Assembly (NCBI GenBank): GCA_001303025.1
Contig: LJNK01000019.1
Location: forward strand, 1 to 56,502
Direction of reading: 5' to 3'
DNA: 56,502 nucleotides
DNA from: Deltaproteobacteria bacterium SG8_13
GTDB lineage: Bacteria; Desulfobacterota; Desulfobacteria; Desulfobacterales; SG8-13
Every line of letters begins with the position of its first letter. Positions within the stretch are counted from its first letter, which is position 1. The translations under genes were made by a program, and so were the position numbers. The notes beneath the pieces are model-generated. The model was not told the DNA's origin, ran no database searches, and saw only the letters and a program-made list of their open reading frames with translations. Positions 26,675-35,321 of the stretch are shown here, in pieces.

Positions 26675-28348
26675 CTAGGTATATTTGTGGGTGGTATAGT
26701 ACTGCTGGGCCATCGAAATGATATTGTTGACCAGCCAGTACAAAACCAGCCCCGAGGAAAAATTGATGAAGATGACCGTAAAAACGACTGGCATCAGCAT
26801 CATCATTTTCGCCTGGGTGGGGTCGCCCATGGGAGGAGACATCTTCTGCTGCAACAACATCGATGCCCCCATCACGAGTGTCAGAACAGGGATTCCGTAA
26901 GGCGGTTGCATGAATGGAACGGAAAAACCGAACTCAAACAGGCGATCGGGCGCCGAAAGGTCGTTGATCCATCCGAAGAAAGGGGCATGACGCAGCTCGA
27001 TGGCTTCATAAAGCATCCGGTAGAGCGCGAAAAAGACCGGCAACTGCACCAGCATCGGCAAACAGCCCCCCAGGGGGTTAATTTTGTACGTCTTGTACAG
27101 TTTCATGGTCTCTTCGTTCACCTTCTTGCGATCGCCGCCGTACTTCTCCTTGATTTCCTGAATCAGGGGCTGCAGCTTCTTCATCTGGCTCATCGACTTG
27201 TAACTCTTGGTCCCCAGCGGCCAGAGCAATCCCTTGGTTAACAGTGTCAGGATGATAATCGCCACCCCGTAATTCGGTATCAGGTGATTATAGATAAAAT
27301 TCATCAGCCAGAGGCAGGGCTTGGCGAGAAAATCGAACCAGCCGAAATTGATGGCCTTGGCCAAACCGTTATCGAAACCTCTCAGCAGGGTCAGGCTTTT
27401 GGGACCGAAAAACAGGGTGTAGCCGACCGTTTGCTGGGTGCCGGGACGATAGGCGGTATCTGACATAACCATCCGATTTTCGAACAGGGTCTCGCCGACA
27501 AGCCGGATCGCCATTGACGCTTCTATCGGACTCTTGGCCACGATACTGGACATGAAATACCGCTTTTCAAGGGCAATCCAGCGAATCGTCCCGGCAAACG
27601 AATTCTGCTCATCGATGTCGTCCAAATCGACACGCTCCAGGGAATTGTTGATCAACGCACTGGGTCCCGTAAAACCGTAAACGCTTTTTTCGGCTTGTTT
27701 TTTCTGTTGCAGAGCGAGGTACATCTGGTCCTGAACCGGTTGGGATGAGCCGTTTTTCACGGTAAGGTTCAACCCTACCAGATAGGACTCGTTGGAAAAA
27801 ATGTATTGTTTCTCCACAACGACGCCCCCGGGCGATACCCAGGTGAACGTCAACTGATCCGATTTCCCACTCACCTGGACGCTGTCATCCTCTCGGTCGA
27901 CGGAGAAGACGGCATTCTTGAGTTCCGGCAGGCTGCCGTTCTGAAAGCCCACCAGCACGGTTCCGGATGGCAGACCCGGTGCTACCAGTTCTTTCAGCGG
28001 GGAATCCTCTGCAACCGTTTCACGGAAATTTTTTAAAACAAAGCTGGTAATCGCTGCATCCCGGGTGCTGATGCGGGCCGTGTACAGCGGTGATTCCACC
28101 GTAATGGACCGCGCCGGTGTTGCCTCAGCAATGGCCGGGGTGTCCGGCACTGCGGCTGGAACAGTCGATGGCCGTTCTGGCGGTTGTTCGTAAGGAGTTT
28201 CAGCGGTTTGCTTTTCCTGCTCTTTCTGGCTCTCGGTAGTAGCAGGTGCGCTTTTCTGCGGTGGGGTTTTGGGTGTGAAAAAGAAATCCCACATCAGAAA
28301 AATCAGAAAAGAAAGCGCTATGGCAATAAAAATGCGAGCGTGTTCCAT
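26675..28348 (-). CDS. yidC: Membrane protein insertase YidC
   Basis: Inserts proteins into the inner membrane alone or with SecYEG. The 557-residue protein has the Gram-negative form: N-terminal anchor helix (RIFIAIALSFLIFLMWDFFF), a Pro/Glu-rich linker, a large periplasmic domain (about 80-330), then the conserved core with the cytoplasmic loop SYKSMSQMKKLQPLIQEIKEKY and the GGCLPMLVQLPVFFALY region; the hydrophilic groove should carry a conserved Arg in the core. ATG 28348 has a GGAGACAAAG ribosome binding site. It is preceded by yidD. Confidence 0.96.
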   Translation of the reverse strand: MEHARIFIAIALSFLIFLMWDFFFTPKTPPQKSAPATTESQKEQEKQTAETPYEQPPERPSTVPAAVPDTPAIAEATPARSITVESPLYTARISTRDAAITSFVLKNFRETVAEDSPLKELVAPGLPSGTVLVGFQNGSLPELKNAVFSVDREDDSVQVSGKSDQLTFTWVSPGGVVVEKQYIFSNESYLVGLNLTVKNGSSQPVQDQMYLALQQKKQAEKSVYGFTGPSALINNSLERVDLDDIDEQNSFAGTIRWIALEKRYFMSSIVAKSPIEASMAIRLVGETLFENRMVMSDTAYRPGTQQTVGYTLFFGPKSLTLLRGFDNGLAKAINFGWFDFLAKPCLWLMNFIYNHLIPNYGVAIIILTLLTKGLLWPLGTKSYKSMSQMKKLQPLIQEIKEKYGGDRKKVNEETMKLYKTYKINPLGGCLPMLVQLPVFFALYRMLYEAIELRHAPFFGWINDLSAPDRLFEFGFSVPFMQPPYGIPVLTLVMGASMLLQQKMSPPMGDPTQAKMMMLMPVVFTVIFINFSSGLVLYWLVNNIISMAQQYYTTHKYT

Positions 28349-28512
28349 CTTTGTCTCCTCGTGACTACGTGGATAAAAATTTTCACCAGCTTACGACCGC
28401 TCGATTGGATCGTTCTCAGGGCATGGAAAGGACAAGGGCGGGGATAGAAGCCCATAAGAATTCGTCTCGCCGCTCGGCACAAACATCACAGCATGTAAAA
28501 GGGAGGCATGGT

Positions 28513-28746
28513 TCACGGTAGAGGATCGAATCCACCAGGATGGAACGGGTGGCAGCGGAACAGTCGCCGCACACCCAACTGAAAGCCTTTCAACGGTCCG
28601 TACTGCTTGATCGCCTGAAACGAGTATTCGGAACATGACGGATGAAAGCGGCACGTCGGTCCGAAGAGCGGCGACAACACCAGCTGATAAACCCGGATCG
28701 CCACAAGTGCCAGCCAGGTGATGACCCGGTTAAGAAGCCGAATCAT
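28513..28746 (-). CDS. yidD: Membrane protein insertion efficiency factor YidD
   Basis: A 77-residue protein with the family motif LVLSPLFGPTCRFHPSCSEYSFQAIKQYG and the C-terminal RLFRCHPFHPGGFDPLP. Two or three cysteines are conserved. It associates with the inner membrane and promotes YidC-dependent insertion. I start it at ATG 28746, which overlaps the 3' end of rnpA by 17 bases; a longer frame to 28830 would lie entirely in rnpA. Confidence 0.93.
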   Translation of the reverse strand: MIRLLNRVITWLALVAIRVYQLVLSPLFGPTCRFHPSCSEYSFQAIKQYGPLKGFQLGVRRLFRCHPFHPGGFDPLP

Positions 28747-29188
28747 ATACCAGTTTTCTGAACAGGATTTCAAATGATGAAAACACCTGGTCGGTTGTAA
28801 GTGCAGACGCTTCGTATTTGGCGATAACATTGATATCCCGTGCGTGTTTCAAACGATGCCGGTTGTGCCGGAAAAACTCCCGGGCCAGTCGTTTGATGCG
28901 ATTGCGACGGGATGCCTTGCCGACTTTCCTGCTGACCGTAATTCCGATACGCGAGCGATTTGTGAGACCGGGCGAATAGATGAAAATGAAGTATCGATCC
29001 TGTACTTTTGTTCCAGACCTGGTCAGCCGGACAAAATCGGCACGGGCTAAAATTCTGTCAGCTTTCTGAAAGGAAAACTTTCCCAACCGCTTGCAAGCCC
29101 CAATCGCATGCCTGATTCTTTTCGCTTGTTTTTCTGTGCCGGTCCTCTTTCTGCCTTTCTGTGATTTCGTTTGAACCGGGGTTGACAT
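28730..29188 (-). CDS. rnpA: Ribonuclease P protein component
   Basis: Protein cofactor of RNase P, which cleaves the 5' leader of pre-tRNA. The motifs RIGITVSRKVGKASRRNRIKRLAREFFR (RNR signature) and YFIFIYSPG are clear. At 152 residues it is longer than usual (about 115-130); the extra residues are a basic N-terminal stretch. The start at ATG 29188 lies 3 bases after the rpmH stop but has no good ribosome binding site, so a shorter form starting at the TTG codon before GKFSFQK (near residue 36) is possible. Confidence 0.93.
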   Translation of the reverse strand: MSTPVQTKSQKGRKRTGTEKQAKRIRHAIGACKRLGKFSFQKADRILARADFVRLTRSGTKVQDRYFIFIYSPGLTNRSRIGITVSRKVGKASRRNRIKRLAREFFRHNRHRLKHARDINVIAKYEASALTTDQVFSSFEILFRKLVYDSAS

Positions 29189-29191
29189 CAG

Positions 29192-29326
29192 CTAGGCCGA
29201 AAGTCTTTTCCGCCCCCTGGCCCTGCGCCGGTTAATGATGCGTTGCCCCGCTTTTGTGGACATCCGCTTCAGAAATCCGTGTTTCCTGGCGCGCTTCAAT
29301 CTGCTTGGCTGAAATGTTCTCTTCAT
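29192..29326 (-). CDS. rpmH: 50S ribosomal protein L34
   Basis: A 44-residue basic protein beginning [20 protein letters not shown] and ending KRLSA, with the family pattern throughout. It is shorter than the usual ORF cut-off. It heads the rpmH-rnpA-yidD-yidC-jag-mnmE operon on the minus strand, with a promoter about 80 bases upstream. No dnaA gene adjoins it; RNase E/G lies upstream instead. Confidence 0.97.
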   Translation of the reverse strand: MKRTFQPSRLKRARKHGFLKRMSTKAGQRIINRRRARGRKRLSA

Positions 29327-29407
29327 GATTCAATTTCCTTCGTATATGACCTGGACACTGGAAAGTGCCGTCAGCAATTCGCGGATGGGCGTTAGACTAA
29401 TCGGCGG

Positions 29408-29436
29408 ATATAATCACATGTATAGCGGCTTGTCAA
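29408..29436 (-). promoter_or_regulatory. Predicted promoter of the rpmH operon
   Basis: On the minus strand TTGACA (29431-29436) is followed after 17 bases by TTATAT (29408-29413), about 80 bases before rpmH. It is a strong sigma-70 match in the position expected for the ribosomal protein operon. Confidence 0.6.
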
Positions 29437-29528
29437 GTTGATCCCGGATATTCCGACATCTTTCCCGGCTTTTGCCTTATGTGTCAATTTCCGGAGATTT
29501 TGAAAACCGGGCTCCCCGTCGTCAATTC

Positions 29529-31079
29529 TCAGGAAGGCGACGACAGGGTTTCGAAGATCTCGAACTCTTCGATATGAAAGTGCGGATTGGGATACACGAC
29601 AATCTGTTTTCCGATCACCTTCTCCAGGTCGGCAATCATCCGATTTTCCTCACCGTGAAGGAGATCGGCAATTTGAGGGTTCACTTTAAGGGTTAGCCGT
29701 ATGCCGCCGAAATCACTACTTTCTTGTAACACTTCCCGGTATATGTTGTAACAAATGGTTTGCTTGGAAATCAGATACCCCTCCCCTTCACAATAGTGGC
29801 AGGGTTCGCACAGGATCCGGGTCAGCGGTTTTTTGCTGCGCTTGCGCGTCATCTGCACGAGGCCCATTTCAGACATGGGCAGGATGTGGGTTTTGCTGCG
29901 ATCTTTTTTGAATGCTTCCCGAAGTTCATGGACAACCTTTGCCTGATTCGATTTTTTCTGCATGTCGATAAAATCGATAATGATAATCCCACCGATGTCC
30001 CGCAGGCGCACCTGATAGGCGATCTCTTTGACTGCCTCAAGGTTGGTTTTCAGGATGGTCTCTTCCAGGTTGTGCTTTCCCACGTAACGGCCCGTATTGA
30101 CATCAATGGCCACCAGGGCCTCGGTTAATTCGATGACGATATAACCACCTGATTTCAGCCAGATCTTCTTCCGTAATGCCCGGGATATGTCGCCCTCGAG
30201 GTTGTACGTATCGAAGATCGGCTCGCCGGAATCGTGCAACAACACATTGTCTTTGAGATTCGGCATATGCTCGTCTAAAAACGCAAGGACTTCTTCGTAA
30301 GCAAAACGGGAGTCGACAACCAGGCTCTCGGCTTCGTGAATCAGCAAATCCCTCACCGCCCGAAGGCTCAAGTTCAGGTCCTGGTGCAGAAGCGATGGTG
30401 TCGGCGACTTTTTGTATTTCCGTTGCAGGTTTTCCCACAAGTTGTTCAGAAACGTCATCTCCTTGCGCAGTTTGTCTTCTCCAATTCCTTCCGCAGCCGT
30501 TCGAACAATATACCCGTGGGGTTCGTAGCGCAACTCGGATGCGATCTGTTTCAGGCGGGTTCTCTCCGCCAGATCCTCTATTTTGCGTGATATCCCGATG
30601 TGATCGGCCGTCGGCATCAACACCAAAAAGCGACCCGGTATGGAAATATGGGAGGTAACACGTGCGCCCTTGGTGCCAATGGGCGATTTGGCCACCTGGA
30701 CCATGATTTCCTGGCCCTCTGTAATCAAATCCTCGATAAAAAACTGCGGCGCTTCCCCGCCGGAGGTGAGGTCCTGCTCCCCATCCTCCGGACCGACATC
30801 GATATCTTCCTCCTCGTCGCGATCAATCAAATCGAAAAATTCGCGAATCCGCTCACCCAGCACGTCATCGACGTAAATAAAGGCTGCCTGGTTCAACCCG
30901 ATGTCCACAAAAGCCGCTTGAATCCCGGGCAGTACCCGTTGAACGCGCCCTTTGTAAATGTTGCCGGCGATATCGGATTCGTCGCCCCTCTCAATAAACA
31001 GTTCAACAATGGTCCCGTCTTCGAGCAGTGCCACCCGGGTTTCGTGCTGGGTTTCGTTGATAACGAGTTTTCGATGCAT
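29529..31079 (-). CDS. rng: Ribonuclease E/G family protein
   Basis: Endoribonuclease for rRNA processing and mRNA decay. It has an N-terminal S1 domain (HRKLVINETQHETRVALLEDG, GNIYKGRV), the catalytic domain with VAIDVNTGRYVG and IDFIDMQ carrying the metal-binding Asp residues, and the zinc-link CEPCHYCEG. At 516 residues from ATG 31079 it is the RNase G size, without the long RNase E scaffold tail. The S1 domain holds an acidic insertion (DRDEEEDIDVGPEDGEQD, about residues 75-92). A start at 31166 or 31169, preceded by AGGA, would add 29-30 residues; I use the conserved start. It is downstream of a radical SAM gene, a common pairing. Confidence 0.92.
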   Translation of the reverse strand: MHRKLVINETQHETRVALLEDGTIVELFIERGDESDIAGNIYKGRVQRVLPGIQAAFVDIGLNQAAFIYVDDVLGERIREFFDLIDRDEEEDIDVGPEDGEQDLTSGGEAPQFFIEDLITEGQEIMVQVAKSPIGTKGARVTSHISIPGRFLVLMPTADHIGISRKIEDLAERTRLKQIASELRYEPHGYIVRTAAEGIGEDKLRKEMTFLNNLWENLQRKYKKSPTPSLLHQDLNLSLRAVRDLLIHEAESLVVDSRFAYEEVLAFLDEHMPNLKDNVLLHDSGEPIFDTYNLEGDISRALRKKIWLKSGGYIVIELTEALVAIDVNTGRYVGKHNLEETILKTNLEAVKEIAYQVRLRDIGGIIIIDFIDMQKKSNQAKVVHELREAFKKDRSKTHILPMSEMGLVQMTRKRSKKPLTRILCEPCHYCEGEGYLISKQTICYNIYREVLQESSDFGGIRLTLKVNPQIADLLHGEENRMIADLEKVIGKQIVVYPNPHFHIEEFEIFETLSSPS

Positions 31080-31370
31080 AAAATGATCGTCTTTCCGCAA
31101 TGTAGCCGATGATTCCGTCACCGGCCGGTTGTTCTCAACGGGTTCGGGCAGGTTTCTCGATTCCATCATTTTCCTATGAATGCCTCTATCCTGTTTGGCA
31201 TAAAACTGTTTGCTTTTCAATAAGTTAATTCGATTCTCCGACAGCCATTCGGCCGTCACCGGCCGTAATCGGCATCCGTTGCATGGGTAGTGCACACCTC
31301 CGACTGAAGCGCCGAAAGATCCCGACCGGATCGGTCAACGCGCTCCGATGTCGGCCCGCCCAACAGGGGG

Positions 31371-33887
31371 TCACATCGCCGCCACCTTGACAACGCGGGC
31401 CCGGGCGAGTTGATCGACATCCAGGGAGAATATGAATTGAAGAACCTCAGCCGGTCTGAGGATGACGCCGTCCATATGGCGAAGGGAGATGTCCAGTGTA
31501 TCTTCACTCGATAAAACGATGCGATCAACCACGCGGCACAGATCCATCACCCGGCTTTTCCCCTTCCGCCCGGTCCGGGTGAATACGGCTGTCTCCTTTT
31601 TTCGAAACTGCTCCAACGCGTTGGAATCAAACCGGCTTCCCGACAACTGCACCCGGTAAGTGGTCACCTCCGGCATCCGTGTCCCGTTGCCCTCTTTTGT
31701 CGCACTGCAGCGAAGAACCGAAAGCCCTCCGGGCAGCTGTGCATTGAGTCGATCCGCCAGTTCACTGTCGCTGAACTCCTCGGCTACTGTCACAAAGAGT
31801 TCCTCACACCGGCTCTCGATGCCCAGCGGCAGGGCATCGGCAAACCGCAGTTTCGCTTTGGGGTGAACCCCTGCCGAATACTCCACGGAAATGCCGGCCC
31901 GACGCAAGGCTCGCGTAAACAGGTTCACCATTTCCAGATGACCGAAAAACTTTGCCGATCCGGTTTTGGAAAAAGTCAGTCGATATCGATTCCGCTGTCC
32001 CGCGCCTGCTTCCGGCTGCAGCGGCGGTTGTGCCTTCGAGCTGTCTAATGAGCATCGGGTATTCACCCGGGGCGCCAAGACCTGCAGGTCACACACGCCA
32101 CAGGCATTGCAGTCACCGCTGCGGCAGTCCGATGTCCGCTCTCCGGCAAGGGCCCGCTCCCATTCCTCCCACAGAAAGGCTTTTGTCACGCCACTGTCGA
32201 TATGATCCCACGGAAAGGGTTCCTTCCGATCCCGTCGGCGGCCCACATAATAATCGATATCGATTCCGGTTTTCCGGCAGGCCGCCATCCATAAATCGTA
32301 CCGGAAATGATCGGTCCAGCCGTCAAAACGACACCCCATTCGATACGCCTCCAACAGAAGCGACAGCAGGTGCCGATCGCCCCGTGCCCATAGCCCCTCT
32401 AATCGGCTAACCCGTGGATTTTGCCATTTAAAGTGAATGTCCGGCATGCGCAGTCGTTCCTGCAGCCATCGAATCCGTGCCTGGGATTCTTCCAAAGAGA
32501 TCTGCTCGAACCACTGAAACGGTGTATGCGGTTTGGGAATAAACGTTGCCACACTCACATTCAGTCGCCCTTTTCGTTTTCGCGGCCGTTTCAGGCGGCG
32601 CAACTGTTCAATCAGGTCCACGATGGCCTGAAGGTCTGTCTTCGTTTCGGTGGGCAAACCGATCATAAAATACAACTTGATTACCTGCCACCCGAGATCA
32701 AATGCGTTTTGGACTGTCGTGACAATTTCTTTCTCATCAATATTTTTATTGATGACATTCCGCAACCGCTGACTACCGGCCTCCGGGGCGATGGTGAATC
32801 CGGTCTTGCGCACCCGTTTGATTAGCCCCATCAGCTCGGGGGTCAGCGTACCGACGCGCAAAGACGGCAGTGATACAGCGACCCGCTCCAGAGCGCAACG
32901 ATCCATCAGCCGCTGCATCAGCGGTTCTATACATTCGTAATCGCCGGTGCTCAGTGACAACAGGGAAAGATCCTCATAGCCCGTATGGTCGATCGACCTG
33001 TCGGCAATCGCCAGGGCGGATGCCAAGGAACGCTCGCGAACCGGCCGATAGATCATACCCGCCTGGCAGAACCGGCAGCCGCGCGTACAGCCACGGGCCA
33101 GTTCAATTCGCAGTCGGTCATGAACCGGTCTTCCAAAAGGAACGATGGGTTGATCCGGAAACGCGTCTTCTTCCAATTCAGCCACAACCGCTCTTCGCAC
33201 CCGCCGGTATTCCTGCTGCTTCGATTTGACCAAAGGGCGCCCGGATGAATCGGCCGTCATATCGAACAACGATGGGATGTAGACGCCTTCAATTTCTGAC
33301 CATAGCGCCAGCACCTCCCGTCGATCACGCCCCCCGCCGTCCTTCCATCGAAGCCAGGTATGCGCCAAGTTAACCATAACCGCCTCCCCGTCTCCGATGA
33401 CCATTGCATCGAACAGATCGGCCACCGGTTCGGGGTTGCAGGTGCAGGGTCCTCCGGCGATGATCAATGGATCCGGATAGCCCCTCTCAACAGCGGTAAA
33501 GGGAATGTTTGACAGTTCAAGAATTGAGAGTATATTGGTGTAATTCAGCTCATAGAGCAGGCTGAAACCGACGATGTCGAACTCCGCGACGGGTCTTCTC
33601 GACTCCAGGGACGGCAAAGGGATGCCGGTAGATCGAAGCAGCCTGGCCATGTCAATGTCCGGTGCGAACACCCGTTCAGCAACGATCCGCTTTTCCCTGT
33701 TCAGCATGTGGTAGAGTATCTGCAGACCGAAATGCGACATTCCGATTTCATAAAGGTCCGGAAAAGCCAGCAAGACCGAAAGATCCGTGCGGCGGTAGTC
33801 CTTATGAACTGCATTGGTTTCTGTGCCCAAATACCGGCTCGGCTTTGCCACCAACGGCAGCAAATCCTCTATAGCGCTTCGGCTCAT
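31371..33887 (-). CDS. Radical SAM protein of the TIGR03960 type with C-terminal DUF2344
   Basis: An 838-residue two-part protein. The N-terminal part has a B12-binding-like region, then the radical SAM core with the cluster motif ARGCTRGCRFCQAG (CxxxCxxC, around residue 270), APEAGSQRLRNVINK, and a second Cys group CRSGDCNACGVCD near residue 620. The C-terminal part (about 640-838) matches the DUF2344 module (RYRLTFSKTGSAKFFGHLE, EYSAGVHPKAKLRFADALPLG). The two parts are often separate proteins, and are here fused. The family is frequently next to RNase E/G, as here, suggesting a link to RNA or ribosome processing; no substrate is proven. ATG 33887 is chosen by homology. Confidence 0.88.
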   Translation of the reverse strand: MSRSAIEDLLPLVAKPSRYLGTETNAVHKDYRRTDLSVLLAFPDLYEIGMSHFGLQILYHMLNREKRIVAERVFAPDIDMARLLRSTGIPLPSLESRRPVAEFDIVGFSLLYELNYTNILSILELSNIPFTAVERGYPDPLIIAGGPCTCNPEPVADLFDAMVIGDGEAVMVNLAHTWLRWKDGGGRDRREVLALWSEIEGVYIPSLFDMTADSSGRPLVKSKQQEYRRVRRAVVAELEEDAFPDQPIVPFGRPVHDRLRIELARGCTRGCRFCQAGMIYRPVRERSLASALAIADRSIDHTGYEDLSLLSLSTGDYECIEPLMQRLMDRCALERVAVSLPSLRVGTLTPELMGLIKRVRKTGFTIAPEAGSQRLRNVINKNIDEKEIVTTVQNAFDLGWQVIKLYFMIGLPTETKTDLQAIVDLIEQLRRLKRPRKRKGRLNVSVATFIPKPHTPFQWFEQISLEESQARIRWLQERLRMPDIHFKWQNPRVSRLEGLWARGDRHLLSLLLEAYRMGCRFDGWTDHFRYDLWMAACRKTGIDIDYYVGRRRDRKEPFPWDHIDSGVTKAFLWEEWERALAGERTSDCRSGDCNACGVCDLQVLAPRVNTRCSLDSSKAQPPLQPEAGAGQRNRYRLTFSKTGSAKFFGHLEMVNLFTRALRRAGISVEYSAGVHPKAKLRFADALPLGIESRCEELFVTVAEEFSDSELADRLNAQLPGGLSVLRCSATKEGNGTRMPEVTTYRVQLSGSRFDSNALEQFRKKETAVFTRTGRKGKSRVMDLCRVVDRIVLSSEDTLDISLRHMDGVILRPAEVLQFIFSLDVDQLARARVVKVAAM

Positions 33888-33947
33888 GATCGAAACAATC
33901 CGTGGTTTTTCCTGGGTTACGGCGGTGGCCGGCGTTTTCTGCCGGCA

Positions 33948-35321
33948 ATGGCAATGCTGGCGGCGTTCGTCGTTATCCTGTTTACAGCCGATACCGCCCT
34001 TGGCAGGCAAACCGGCAGAGAAAGCCCGGTAGTAAAAGCCGTACAGCGGGTTGGCCCGGCCGTTGTTAATATAAGTTCGGAGGTTTCAAGCCGCAAGCAA
34101 AGCCATCCCTTTTCCGGTTTCGGCCTAAACCCTCTGTTTGAGCATTTTTTTCGTGATTTTTTTGACCCGTACCCGGGGATGCGACCGGAAAGAAGCGCCC
34201 TCGGATCCGGCGTTATTATCGATGGCACAGATGGGTTGATCATCACCAATGCCCATGTTATCGCCAATGCGGGCAAAATCAGGGTGGCTCTGCAGGACGA
34301 ACGGGAGTTCGAAGCCGAAATCGAGGGGGCGGATCTCGATTTTGACCTGGCCGTATTGCGAATCAAGTCCGACCAGCCACTGCCCGACATTGCCATGGGC
34401 AGCAGCGATGATCTGATGATCGGAGAGACCGTCATCGCCATCGGCAATCCCTTTGGGTTTTCCAACACCGTGACCACCGGTGTCATCAGCGCCTTGAACC
34501 GAAGTATCCGGACGGAAAATCGAACGTATCACGAATTCATTCAGATTGATGCATCCATCAATCCGGGAAACAGCGGCGGCCCCCTGTTGAATATCAATGG
34601 GGAGTTAATCGGCATTAACACAGCCATTTACGCCAAAGCGCAAGGAATCGGTTTTGCCATTCCCATCAGCAAAGCGAAAAAAATCATTTCCGATCTGATC
34701 GAACACGGTGAAGTTCAGCAGGCCTGGATCGGGGTGACCGTGCAGGCCATAGATACCGAGCTGGCGCGTTACCTGAATATTCCCAAAGACGCTGGTGTTA
34801 TCGTTACGGCTGTGGAAAGAAACAGTCCGGCTGGTTCGGGCGGAATCCGCGAGGGTGACATTATCGTGGCGATCGCCACCCGCGTCATCCTTTCCGTCGA
34901 CGATTACCAGACGGCCATGCGTGGTCACAAATCCGGCCTTGCGCTTCCCATCCGGATCTGGCGAAATGGGAAGGCTTTGGATATTTCGGTCACACCCGCA
35001 CCTTTTCCCATGGAGACAGCCGGAGAGCTGACCCACCGCCTGCTGGGAATCCGGGTTGCGGACATCACAGGCAACCACCGAAAGCAATACCGCATATCGA
35101 CGGAGAACGGAGCGGTGATATCTGCCATTCAACCAACCTGTTTCCTTGCGCGAATCGGCGCCCGTAAAGGGGATGTCATTCGTCGAATCAATGACGTGCC
35201 GGTAACGTCCGGTGGTGATTTTCTGCAAGCGGTGGTCAAATACCGTCATAAAAAATCGATGGTGCTCATCCTGCAGCGCGGGGATGAGGCCTATTATATC
35301 ACCGTAGAGGTCTCCCGATGA
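33948..35321 (+). CDS. DegP/HtrA-family serine protease
   Basis: Periplasmic protein quality-control protease of 457 residues. The catalytic triad is complete: His in TNAHVIANAG, Asp in DFDLAVLRI and Ser in NPGNSGGPLLN. Two PDZ domains follow (about residues 250-340 and 365-455). A hydrophobic N-terminus (MAMLAAFVVILF) serves as signal peptide or anchor. Only ATG 33948 lies in-frame downstream of the divergent radical SAM gene start at 33887; it has a poor ribosome binding site and lacks the usual positive N-region, so the start is uncertain. It overlaps asnS by four bases (ATGA). Confidence 0.9.
   Translation: MAMLAAFVVILFTADTALGRQTGRESPVVKAVQRVGPAVVNISSEVSSRKQSHPFSGFGLNPLFEHFFRDFFDPYPGMRPERSALGSGVIIDGTDGLIITNAHVIANAGKIRVALQDEREFEAEIEGADLDFDLAVLRIKSDQPLPDIAMGSSDDLMIGETVIAIGNPFGFSNTVTTGVISALNRSIRTENRTYHEFIQIDASINPGNSGGPLLNINGELIGINTAIYAKAQGIGFAIPISKAKKIISDLIEHGEVQQAWIGVTVQAIDTELARYLNIPKDAGVIVTAVERNSPAGSGGIREGDIIVAIATRVILSVDDYQTAMRGHKSGLALPIRIWRNGKALDISVTPAPFPMETAGELTHRLLGIRVADITGNHRKQYRISTENGAVISAIQPTCFLARIGARKGDVIRRINDVPVTSGGDFLQAVVKYRHKKSMVLILQRGDEAYYITVEVSR

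Noticed and set aside
28010-28030. Second parS-like sequence inside yidC (GTTTCACGGAAA)
   Set aside because: Only one half matches; the palindrome is not kept.
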